From Ceraceosorus guamensis (Eukaryota; Basidiomycota; Exobasidiomycetes; Ceraceosorales; Ceraceosoraceae): 64,000 nucleotides of DNA. How positions within the stretch are numbered: position 1 is the stretch's first letter; every line of letters starts with the position of its first letter. Shown in pieces: positions 14,899-25,935 of this stretch. Where the stretch lies: assembly GCF_003144195.1 (NCBI RefSeq), contig NW_020290018.1:78916-142915 (forward strand), given 5' to 3'. The translations under genes were made by a program, and so were the position numbers. Under the pieces are notes generated by a model. The model worked only from the letters and a program-made list of their open reading frames with translations, searched no databases and was not told the DNA's origin.

Positions 14899-17800
14899 TC
14901 AGCCAAATGCTGGTGTGGGCGCCTTCTCAAACGCAAAAGCTAGATAGAGACCTGCGGACGAGCAGGCAAGGATACGTTCATCAGCAAGCGGCCCCCCTCT
15001 GCATCAAGCATGCCCTTGCACGATTTCGCGGCGATACTCACTGGCAGCTTCCCAAAGCGCAGGTTGCATGGGTATGGAGCAGGTCGATGGATGTGGAATG
15101 CGCATCGCGCCGAGCAGCCTATGCGCTTCCGAGTCCCTCTGTTCTCCAACCTCGAGCCACACCTCTTCGAAAGTCTTGCGGTAGATCAATCGAAGACCCA
15201 TCTGATTTGCCAGGCTGCAAGCGCGACGCTGGATAGTCAGCCAGACTCGCGCACTTTCCGCACGGCGTTTCTACGTGGCCCCTCACCTTTCAAACTGCTC
15301 AAAATCGACGACATACTCATCGCACTCGTCGATGGCATCCTTGAGCCAAAAGGTATACTTGTGGCCAAACGCAGGGCACGTCTCTTTCTTTTGTGGCGCT
15401 GTAGGATCGAATGAAACGCGAAAGTACTCGTTGCCAAAGGACAATTCGTCATTTGGCAACGCTTTGAGATCTCGCCTGTTGCGATCGGATGGAAGCGGTC
15501 AGCTTGATGGAAACTTTGGGTAATATAAATGAATCGGAAGTGTCCCTCTAACCTCAATCTGTCAGCGTCCGGAATGGTCCCGATAAAGATGCCGCCCGGC
15601 TTGAGGTATTTGGCCACGTTCTCCAACATCAGGTTGACTTTGGACACCTTGTCCCAGGCGTAGTGCATGCAGAATTGCAGCGAGACATTGTCGAAGAGAG
15701 GCTCCAGTATGCTTGCGGGAATGTGCTCAGAAACCGCACTGCCAAACGCATCGAAAGCAAAGAATTCCGCGTGATAGGTCTGCTTTCGCTCATCGTATCT
15801 TGCCTTTGCCTGCTCAATCGATTGTGCGGCAATGTCTGGAAGTTGCAGGAGAGAGGTGTTCCTCAGCAATTAGAGCTCGCATTCCATCCCTCCATTTCAC
15901 ACTTACCAACGAGCACGACCTCTTGCACGTGCTTTGCGTGCCATTTACGCAAGTCGCCGCCCTTTCCCGCTCCAAGATCGAGCACGCGACCGTTCCGCGC
16001 GCCAAACTTGGTTATGATTGTGCTCTTCACCCAGTTATTGAACTGTCTAAGCGGTAGAATGGGGCTGTCTCTCCTAGCGTCAAGGCCAGCGTCTGGCCTT
16101 GCGTTGTAGTGGGAAGCTACTGCAGACGCTCCAGAGGCACTGCTGCTAAGATCAGGCTTGCGCGGCAAGACGTGTACCGAAGCCGCGCTCGTGCGCAAGC
16201 CGCTGCGAGAGTCTTTGGACGCGGGGCCTTTTACTCGCGACTGTTCAGCGTCCCCATCAGCCTCAGCGGCGTATCGCTCAAACATCTCGTCCCAGCCATC
16301 GCTGCGACCCCTATTCTCTTCCTGCCAGGCCGCTCTAAGTGGATTCGAGGAGCGAAACCTAAAGCGTTCAAGCTCATGCTTTGCAAGAGGCACTCTAACC
16401 ACTCCTGGCAGTGAGACCCGTTTTGCTTGGTAACGAGTGCGTGGTGCTTTCGAGGGAATCGCGGGCTGAATGGGCGACGGCATCTGAACTGGAGCCGGTG
16501 GTGTTGAGCCGGCGAGATCAGGAGAGCGGACCTTCGAGCTTTGCGCAGGATGATGAAAGTTTGAGTCCGGGCGTCCAAAGCGCGTTGCGGATTGATCACT
16601 GGTGCTGCTCTCGCATGATGACGGCTTGACTAGGGACGGAGAAGTGACAGAAGTCGCTCGCGTGGCAGTAGATTCTGCTTCTACAGCTGAAGAGGCTGCC
16701 TCTGACAGCGACATTGCAACACCTTCCGGTCCTGGCGAATCTGGGAGAAGTTGGGCCCTATTCGACAACGTACGGGCCTCTTCACCAACTCGATCTTCAC
16801 CGCTCGCGGCTGCTGACGTGACAGTGCCGTTACCGCTTGAAGCTGCATCGGTTGCCGGCTGCTCCAGTGCGGACGGGAACGCCTGCTGAGCGCTGTCTAC
16901 AACGTCGCGGGTTTCAATCCGTACATCGTATGAACCTCGGGACTCGTGGTCGTCTGGCGTGGTCTTGTCCTCTTCTGGAGCTGGGCTGAGACGACCAGTG
17001 CTCATCGATTTTGCCTTACCAGCCTTTGACTGCCGACGTCGAGGCGCATGCGCAGAGGGTTTTGACTCGGCATCATCCAACATCGAGTGCGTTGGGTCTT
17101 CTCGACTCTCTGCCGCTGCCAAGTCGTCCTGAGGCACTGGAGCCGTGCCACGTATGTCCCCTGCTGTCGACTCTCGCGTCGACGCTCTTCTCGCTTTCTT
17201 TGGTTTGGCACTGGGTGCCGAAGGGGACTCTTTCTGAGCTCTACCCGAGGGCTTTGCATCCAACGCGTCCACTGGACTTGACGAGGCGGCAATAGCATTT
17301 CCACTTCCGCTAGAGCGCTTTCGCTTTGCAACAGAAACAGCTATTGCCTTTGGTGGCTCGCCATCCGTGGCGTGGCTGCCGGAGACGCTCCCATGAGACA
17401 TTTCGGAGTGCAGTCTTTCCCGGAGACGACGCTCGTCTGACCTTGCTTCTCCTTCATCTTGAGCTGCGGTCGGGAGCATGACCTCTCGCGACTGAGGCGA
17501 GGCATCTACGCTGCGAGTGCCGTTCATGTGGCCCTCGCGTCGAGCGCTGTGGGAGCTTTCACGAGCGTGCAACACAGTTGTGCTGGGACCTCCTTCTTGC
17601 GCGGACATGCGTCGAGGAATCGGCACTTGCACCAGGCTTCCGTAGTGCGAGGGAGAAGCCGCCGCAGGTGACATTTGGTAGCCATGAACCAGCGTTCCGG
17701 GAGGCTGCGAATGATAAAAGTAGCCTGCTGGCCCACTGCTTTCTAATGAAGAGCCACCAGGCGTAGGCGGGGGCTGATACTCACCATACGGCCCAATGCC

Positions 17801-19408
17801 GCCAGGTGTGACTGGCGTGCGAGGCATGGCACCAGAGGTAGGTATGTAGCCGGGTGGAAAGTGAGAGGCCCCCGGAGTAGGCGGAAGTCCTTGTGGGTAC
17901 GCCTCAGCAGGCGAGTCCATAGGTAGGTACTGCGGACCACCGTGAAGTGTCGGATACTCCGGAGGACCTACAGGCGTCGGACTCGCTGCAAAAGCCGGCA
18001 AGGTCGCCCTTCTGCTTTCGGGGCTTCGTCGAGGAAGCTGTGGCACAGCAAACTGCTCGACCTGTGCAAGCGGGCCAACAGAGCTTCCTGCCGTAGCTCT
18101 GGGATTAGCGAGAAGCGTAGCATGATGTGGGCTGCCTGTGTGGGGGACAATGCTTCGACTCGTATCAACGTGGAAGAGCCGAGGAGGGTGCCTTCTGACC
18201 TCGCCGGGCGACATTGACGGGCTAACCTGACTTGCAGCATTGGCGGTGCCAGGTGTCTGCAGTATCGAGTTGTGCGTGGGTGACATGCTTGCACCAAAGC
18301 GCGACGGAGGAATGATTACTTCAGTCCCTGCTGAAGCGGAGTGACTTGAACGAAGCACGGAAGGACTAGGATCATGTCGCACGGATACCGGCATAGCAAA
18401 GTTACCGCTAGAGTTGTGATGCCTTCCTTCGTCTGCGCTAGTGGAGTTGAGAAGGTTCACCAGAGCAGGTGACCGAGGCGATTGCTCTGCTCGATGGCTT
18501 GCGCTAGCCGCGGCGGCCCCGCTCCCAGAGGAGGACACGCTCCCACCTCTGCGCACGTCGTGTGGCGGCAAAAGCGCATGCCTCTCTCCAGGGGATCCCT
18601 GCAAAGGACGTCGAAGAGGTAAAGGCGAGCGCGACGAGCCGATCTGCCTGTGGGGATTTGAGCTTTGCTCAGCAGACCCGGAGCCACTACCTCCACTCGC
18701 ATTGCGGATGAGTGGACCTCTTTCTCCGTCATTGAGCATGTCAGCTATGCTAGCCGACCTTGATGGGCGTCGTGTACCGTGCGGCTCCGTGGGCGGCTGC
18801 GCAGGCCCAAGTGAGCTGCGCGTCCCTTGACTGTGGTGGGAATCGTTGCTGGACGTCCGGGCAAGTTGAGGCACCGGCGGTGGCGGATGCATCGGATGAT
18901 GAAGATATGACTGTTGCTGCGCTGGGTGAGATTGGTGAAGCAGCTGCTGTCGTATCTCGGGACTCGCTCCCACGCTCGAAGAGGAATCCGCACGCCTCGG
19001 GTCTGGTTGGTACAACACCTGGGCATGGTGTGGATGCTGATGTATTGGCGACGCCCTCGTATCTCGAACCGCATCGAAACCTGATGCTCGCAATCTCATT
19101 CCCTCAGTTTCCGCCTCGGAGTCGTAGTGCACAGGTGATCGCTGGTGATCTGGCCTGCTAGAGTAGTATCCTGCCTCCATTCTTGAGCGAGGCGATGGTA
19201 TGGGAGGCGACGCGCTTCTTCTGCGTGCGTAGCCGCTTTCCGCATGAGCGACGTAGTGCGGATGTACCGTCCCCGCATGATAGTCATCCTGCGCTCTTGA
19301 TGAGGACGCAAGTACCTGTCGAGAGCCGAGCTCGGGACTCAGATACATCTGGCGTTGCGCGCTCGTGGCGGGCGCAGCATCCCGCACGGGGTCGAATCCC
19401 ACAGGCAT
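14899..19408 (-). CDS. ABD1: mRNA cap guanine-N7 methyltransferase with very long N-terminal extension
   Basis: Methylates the guanine cap of nascent mRNA at N7 using S-adenosylmethionine, in the nucleus. Five exons (15907-19408, 15553-15835, 15287-15475, 15042-15214, 14899-14951) join to 1,399 residues. The catalytic domain begins near residue 1,120 (PLRQFNNWVKS). It holds the SAM motif VLDLGAGKGGDLRKW (from 1142), DIAAQSIEQAKARY, the QFCMHYAW motif, KPGGIFIGTIPD, FGNEYFRVSF, FGHKYTFWL, EYVVDFEQF and the terminal AFAFEK; all the usual family blocks are there. Residues 1 to about 1,100 are low-complexity, rich in Ser, Pro, Ala and His with basic clusters, and open in one exon. Yeast Abd1 is about 436 residues in total. 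It diverges from SGF73. Confidence 0.95.
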
Positions 19409-20399
19409 AGCGATGTTAGAGCTCAGTCAGTCCTTCACCTTACCAGCGGAGGATAGAGGCGTGCGATTCCTGACGCATACAAGATGCCGATGCTGCTTTC
19501 TGTGCGCCTCGATGGCCTTGTACGTCAGGGCAGCCTAGATGGTGCGCTGCGCGGATCAGAGATACGAGGTGGGCGGCGACATTTGCCAGGAAGCGGGTAG
19601 ACGTGTCCACAAGTTCGGCAGGGAATGGCAATCCTAAGAGGCAGTGCATGTGGACGAGGAGCAAGAGTAATTGGCGTGGAAGTTCTCGAGAGGGATGGCG
19701 AGTCCACGAAGCACGAGTCTTGCCATGATGCACCTAGAGCCATCTTCGGGCTCGATCGCCGAAGCTCACGACGTGGAAGCGCGAAGCAGCGATCGCCATG
19801 CAGTGGTCCTGATGCCATGCACACAACCATCTTGCGCGCGCGCGCATCAGTGCACGCTACGCGTCACGCTACCCGCGGAGTCGCTACCGGTAAAGAACGG
19901 CGAGCTTTATGCCAAATCTTGAATCTGAATTGAATGTGAGTTTTCAATGTGTGTCTCTTGATGATTAGGAGCTTAAATCCTAGGCTTCAAGAGTCAATAA
20001 TCATCGTTTACGTCTCGAGTCTTACATTCAAAAGTCGAGGAAAGATTTTTGTATATGCATGACGTGCCGAAGTCAAAAGTGGGATCTTGGACGTCGGGAC
20101 TACCGCGGCAACCACCTTGATCGTTCAACCTGATGCTCGTGATCAGCACGACCGACCTCACATCTCCGCGCCTTTCAACCTTGGCCGGCTAAATACCGAT
20201 CTATCCAACTCTCTCTGCAGCGAGCTTTGTTCGATTCGCAACCTGGCTGTCCAGACTCATCGACTGACCACAGCATCGACAGCTTGTGCTGGCTCAAGTG
20301 CGAGTGACAGTCTGGATGCGCCAAGCGAACACCGGATCATATCCTATAGGACGCTTCGAGTGGTCAGCCAGACGTCGCTCATCATAGCTGCATCCTGTC
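19409..20399. other. Divergent promoter region ABD1 / SGF73
   Basis: About 1 kb between two start codons. A block at 19910-20045 is dense in the intergenic words seen elsewhere (TCTTGAATCTGAATTGAATG, GAGTCAATAATC, TCGAGTCTTAC). An alternating GC tract lies near 19836. No coding sequence is supported. Confidence 0.7.
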
Positions 20400-22147
20400 A
20401 TGAATATGAGCCATCCAACTTGGGACGACATATCCAAGGTGATATCTGGTAGGTGCTCAAGCCGTCTTGAACATCAAGTGCATGGCATACTGGATGCCTG
20501 GCTCACATCGCTTTTGAATCACGCCGTGCAGCTTCACCAAGCCCATCCTCACCCTCCAGACCAGTCCATCCAGCATGGTATGACGAAGACATCGACATCA
20601 CGGACTTCGGCCCATCTCCACTGCATGATCGCATAAAATTGGTCAAGTGTAGCGTCTGTGGAAGGACAGTTCTCAAAGATGCCTGGGTATTTCACACAAG
20701 TGAGCATACATGCAGGCGCCATTGGCCTCGTAAACTCAGCCCGACGCGGTACGTTGACAGTGTAGCGATGACATCAACTGTAAACTCCATACAGAGAACT
20801 GTGCTATCGCTGCAGGCTTGGCAGAGGGCAGATTATCTCCGAGTATTCTGGCTCTGCCTATCGACAGCCTCAACGCGAGGCGCGGCAGTCTGGATGGAGG
20901 CAGCGGTGAGCATGACCGGCAAGCTGAGCCTGCATGATCTGCCGTCAGAAATGGTAACGAGCTGTATCCTTCATAACCACCTAGACGCGGATGTACGCTT
21001 GTCACGCAACGGCGCCGGGGGCAAGCCTTTGTCGAAGAAGGCTCAGAAGGAGGCAGAGGCTGCCCAACGTCGGCTTGAGCGCGCCAAGAAGAAGGAGGAC
21101 AAGCTCAAGAACAAGAGCAAGCGAGTTGGTAAGTCGTTATGCGGACCCTCTTCCGCGTCGATGTTACGTCTAGGGTACACGCACTCACATGTCGGCCTTC
21201 GTGTAGGAGCTGGGCCCCTCGATGTGGACAGGCAGTGTGGGGTACCGACAGAGAAAGGCCTATGCGCTCGTAGCTTGACTTGCAAGACACACAGTATGAG
21301 AGCCAAACGAGAGGTTCCAGGACGATCTCAACCGTACGATGACTTGCTGTTGGAATGGCAGAAGGCACATAATCCTAATTTTGTTGCAAAACTGGAAGAG
21401 AAGGAGAGGATGCTGGCTGCAAATGCCGAAGCGAAAGCAAAAAGAGCAAAGGAAAAGCTCAAGGCAAAGAGAAAGGGCAATTTAGGCAGAAAGCTCGACG
21501 CACAGACCGATAAAGGCACTGTGCGTGTTCTGAATGCTGAGGAGGAGGAAGAAGAGGACGAAGATATGGACGACGAGTTGGACAGTGTGCTGCATTCTTT
21601 GCGAGATGCATCGCGGACCGCAAGCACTCGAGCATTGCCAATAATGGTGCCTGACTTTGCTGGGATATATACCGCGCGAAGAAGAAGGCTCATCAGGTGT
21701 CGAGAGCTATTCAGAACGGCTATCGGCACTCAACCGATGCCCTTGCCGATACCTCCGCCCTTTGCTGTAAATCACGACAATACCGTCGCAACACCTAGGA
21801 ACCGAGCTCGTATGAGCGTCAGCCACGCAGCCGGAGGGCCTCTCGTTGGAACATCGATGCAGGTGCCGGGTGCGAATCCAGGAGGCAGCATCCCTACTTC
21901 AGCAGGCTTCTCAGGTCCGCCTCCCATGGGACCCGGGGCTATGCCCATGGCAACTCCTCCGACTGGCGGCATTCCTTGGATGCACCACGCATTCCCCATT
22001 CCTCCCATGCCTGGAAGTGCTGGAATGGCACCAGGCGCTGGTCATCCCAACAGCATGCACCCAAACGGCCCACCTTCGGCGTCAACGGCCCCACCAAACG
22101 GCTGGCCTTCTTCACCAAACAGGGCGTTCCCAATACCTAGCCAATAG
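20400..22147 (+). CDS. SGF73: SAGA complex subunit Sgf73 (ataxin-7 family)
   Basis: Anchors the histone H2B deubiquitinase module to the SAGA co-activator in the nucleus. Five exons (20400-20448, 20532-20699, 20795-20905, 20985-21128, 21207-22147) join to 470 residues. The N-terminal zinc finger uses C56, C59, H71 and C75 ([11 protein letters not shown] .. HTKNC). It is completed only by splicing out 20700-20794. Next is a Lys/Glu-rich coiled segment (about 115-155). The SCA7 domain follows, from about 168: [20 protein letters not shown], then [14 protein letters not shown]. After an acidic stretch comes the conserved block that ends [12 protein letters not shown]. The tail is Pro/Gly/Met-rich. 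An ATG two codons downstream (MSHPTW) could be the real start. Confidence 0.93.
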
Positions 22148-22332
22148 TCAGACGAGACGTTTGATGTCCTTCACGAGCCACTCAGAACGTGCGCATGGCC
22201 GGCTGCGTTTGCTCATTTCCTTGTCCCGCGCGCGAGAGCGATGTACAAGCTACGCCTCATATCGTGTATTATTAACATATACCTCATCTTCACCAAGCAT
22301 TCACGGACAGTTTCGGCGGCAGACTCTTGTTC
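22148..22332. other. Short convergent spacer SGF73 / SAM37
   Basis: Only 185 bp separate the two stop codons, so the two 3' untranslated regions probably overlap or abut. Confidence 0.8.
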
Positions 22333-24158
22333 TCATTGGACGTCACCAGTCTCGGTGACATCATTCTCGTGTGACGTGGCATCATCCTCTCTGCCCACTT
22401 CCTGCCCAACCGTGGCCCATGCTCCATCATCTTCGTCCCCGACGCCCGTAGCTGCGCTGCCTTCGTTGTCTTTCAAAGTATCCTCATCGACCTCCATCAC
22501 CTCGACCAAGACATCCTCTTCCTCATCTTCCTCTTCATCTTCCTCTTCCTCTTCCTCTGTGACGATTTCTATCAGCCCGCTCGCAAAGGCAGTGCCGACG
22601 ATGCCGATCAGAGCAGTGAGTATCCAAGCTGTTCTGCCGAGCATGATCCTTCTCCTTTCTGCTCTCTGCGTCGCGTTCTCTGGCTCTTGCCCTGCGCCGC
22701 CTCTTTGAATTTGCGTTGCTCGAGGAGCGGCCAAGGAACGAAGCGTAAGGGGAAGGGTGCGCAGCCTCGACCAAAGACTGCCCATTGCGTGCCCTGTCGC
22801 GAAGATGAGTCCTTCGTCCGTTTGCGAATGCGGTGCAGTTGAGGGTGCGTGTTGCTCGTCGCTGGGCAGCAAGGGCCAATTCACGCCTCTGTGGGTATCG
22901 TCCGAGGCAGACACCTCTGTGGGCCACAAGAGCTTTCGAAGCCTTGCGGTATGCGAGACGAGGTTGCGGTAGGTGTGCAAAAGGGAGGTCAAGGAGCTCG
23001 TTTCCAGCGCGTCGTAGACTTTGCCCGCGCTCGGCGGGAGCAGCAAAGGGGCGAGGTAGGCGAAGAGCAGGACGTCTAGCGTCGAAGGCCTGCGAGCAGA
23101 GCAACAAGAGATGAAAGAGTGAGCAAGCGCTTTTCCTGTAGCTCTCGAGCGGCAATGCACATTTGGACTTACTGTGCTGATCCAGAAAAGTACGCTTGCT
23201 CATTCAATGCTGACGATAGTGTGTCGAACACTTTTGCAACGTGAGCAGCAAGCTGAAAAGGGACATGGTGGAGGAAGGATTCCAGCGTTTGAAACCGTCG
23301 AGCTGCTGTCCGTTGCGCTGAACAGGTTCTGCACCAACGTCTCACCTTGGTCTGACCAAATTTTAGTCGAACCTCTCTCCGCTCTTTCTCATCCAGGCCC
23401 TTCTTCAGCCTCAATTGTACCCCAGCTTTCTTGATCAGCTCTTCCTGCTCCCTCTCCTTCTCGATGCGTCCATCATCAAGCATGTCGCCAAGGCCAATTT
23501 GCCTCAACTTGCTCTTCAGCCAGGGTCTGAGCTGTGTTCTTAGGCTGTGAGGCGTAGAGCGGCTGCGGGGAAACCACAGGCCTTGAGAGTAGGTTGGGAC
23601 GATGTAGGCTTTGAAGAGCGGAGTGAACCAGAGGTGATAGAGGAGGCAAGGTATCAATTCCGCCTCGACGAGACTGTGGAGAGCCGCAATAGAAGAGTGG
23701 GAGATGGAGGGCGCTAGAGGAGTGACAGGTCGAGAAAGATCGGCCGAAGTATTGGTCGCAGCTCTGCTGCCGTTGCTCCGTTTGTCATCCTCTGTTGTGC
23801 ATTCGTAAAGAGCAGCAAAGACCGACTCTTGGATCTCTTCTGTTCCTGACGCGATGACCAGGCCGCTCCTCACTTGACACAGCGCTGGCACGACAGGGTG
23901 AAGAAGCGCTGAAGGGCACCTGAGCCGGTCCAAGCGCAGCGATGGCCCATCTGTAGAAACAGACCCGCTCGAATTCGCCGCCGCATCGCTAGCCAGTGAG
24001 GCACGAGAGCGCAGGAGACTGGCAGCATACAAGCTGGAAGGGTCCAGGGTTGGCAGACCGGTTTCGGCTGCAGACGATGGAGCCCATACTACCAGCTCTT
24101 GGACATCCTGCTCGCGTATGCGCTGCGCCCCCTGTGCAGTCGGACGCGAAGACGCCAT
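22333..24158 (-). CDS. SAM37: Sam37/metaxin-family subunit of the mitochondrial sorting and assembly machinery
   Basis: Part of the SAM complex that inserts beta-barrel proteins into the mitochondrial outer membrane. Three exons (23346-24158, 23173-23252, 22333-23089) join to 549 residues. The N-terminal thioredoxin-like part has ELVVWAP and GLPTLDPSSLYAASLL, the metaxin pattern. The GST-C-like part has LVEAELIPCLLYHLWF and SAQPSTLDVLLFAYLAPLL; the last is created by the second splice. One probable transmembrane segment (452-471) is followed by a tail of about 80 residues, very rich in Glu and Asp from 476 on. The first intron (23253-23345, 93 nt) is a multiple of three without stops, so a retained form adding 31 residues is possible. 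In-frame ATGs at 24170 and 24194 are alternative starts; 24158 has the best context (CACCATGG). Confidence 0.88.
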
Positions 24159-25935
24159 GGTGCCCGACATGCGTTGAAAGTGCGTGCAAGGCAACCAATC
24201 CAGCGCCCAACGCGGGGCTGTCGAGTGCGTTCGCTGCCCAACACAGACTGACCACGTCTTACGTTCTGGAGCACGGCGCTAGTGGTCGCCCTGCGATGAG
24301 TTGTGTATGTGCGCTGTTTCGAATGAGGAAGCGCTCGCTTCACGTCTTGGGTGGCGACGGGACTTCTGAATCCATTCATAGATCCAGCACTCAGCTGTGC
24401 AGATTCGTCGCGGGTATATGAGTCGTCGCAGTCACGAGTTGCGCAACGTCACTTTTGACTGGAGAACATTGTGTGCTGTGTGGTATCGATCATGAGTCGA
24501 ATCACGACTTCCCTTGAAATGTTCGAGTTCTAAGTGAAGAGGTACCACAGATACTCACACTTTTGACTGCTGATCAAGACTTTTGACTTTTGACTTGTGA
24601 CTCAAGTTCGTATGCCCGCGTACTCGAGAACACACGTGACTCGCATCGCGACCCTCAAATATCAAGAATCACGAATCAAGAGCGCGGCGACCCGTATGCC
24701 CCGGCCGGACCAGCAAAGGCAGAAGGGCAGGGCGGGAGAGGCGGGGGCATTTTGAGTCTGCTGAGTGCATATGCAACCGTCATCGAGCAGCAGGTACGGT
24801 AGGGATAGGCGCAGGTGTGCTACAGCGGGACCCCTGAAAGTCAGTCGTGAGTCACAACCCCGCCGCGAACACCGCCTCTCCTCACTTGTGACTCACGACT
24901 GATGCATGACTAATTCACTTATTCACTGATCCACATTCTTGATTCACATTTCGGCCAGTTCCTCACACGGCGCGTTGACCCGCACCTCGACCAAACACAT
25001 CTGAGAACCATCAGACTCATGACTTGTACTCCGCTCCTCTTGGCGTCGCGCGTGCCCCAGCATGAGTCACACTCACGACTGAACGACCCTGACTCTCTTG
25101 GCATCCACGTATATATGCTCTCTGATCATGAATCTGACGGGGATATATGTGTAGACGCTCCTCAGTCGCTTGCATGCTTGCATGCATGCATGCAGCAGCA
25201 CCCATTTTTGATTCGATCGAGCTTGTCGGAGGCGAGGTCTGAACGCGGAGGATGATTGATCGAGACTCACGACTGCGTGCAAACTTGTGATTGCGCCGCG
25301 TTCCACGTTGGCGCCAATTGTAGTCACGCTTCTCTCTCTCACACACACACACACACGTGTCACGGCACATCTTACCTCCTCGCTCCCATCAGCCACAAGG
25401 CTTGCAATCTTCCATCATCCTCTTTCTTAGGGCGAAAAATCATCAGAGTGCAACACTTTTGGGCGAGCTCGACGACAAGCTCATTCCCGCTTCGCTGCGT
25501 CCCGCACCCAACATCCACGTTTGTTCGGGCACCCCCGCGGTTGGCGCCGACTCGACTGCACGTTCTGCATCCGACCTCGACCTCACACTTGCTTCCATTC
25601 ATCCCACCTTCGCCCGCATAGGTACCCATGAGCAGAGACTCTGACTACGGCTAGAAACGTGTGACCATCCACGAGTGCTGGTCAACCCTTCTTTGTGCGC
25701 GTCCAAGCATCCATCGATCAAGACGCTACACGCGTACAATTCACAAGGATCTGCGCATCTCAGCTTCCTGGCCGCGTGTCGAACCCTTGCACGCATTGGT
25801 GTTCTCTACACGAGCATCTTCTGATCTGCCCGTTCGAGGTGGCGTATTCTGACCCTGCTTCATCGCGTTCATTTGGTGCTGCCATCCTCCTGCCTTTCGA
25901 ACTCCTTCATCATCCCTTGCTGAAGGCCTGTCATC
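24159..25935. other. Divergent intergenic region SAM37 / SRF1-like gene
   Basis: About 1.8 kb. From 24430 to 25290 it is saturated with the intergenic words (CTTTTGACTTTTGACTTGTG, GTCGTGAGTCACAA, TTGTGACTCACGACTG, AGTCACACTCACGACTG). A CA dinucleotide run of about 9 units lies at 25339-25356. CT-rich stretches precede the plus-strand start. No gene is recognised; short frames on both strands have no family features. Confidence 0.7.
24430..25290. repeat. Dense array of GTGA(C/T)TC / GA(A/G)TCAC words
   Basis: At least a dozen copies, on both strands, of short words built on GACTCACGACT, AATCACGAATC and CTTTTGACTTT. They are spaced irregularly rather than in strict tandem. They look like degenerate dispersed microrepeats, not a gene or a mobile element. 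Confidence 0.7.
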
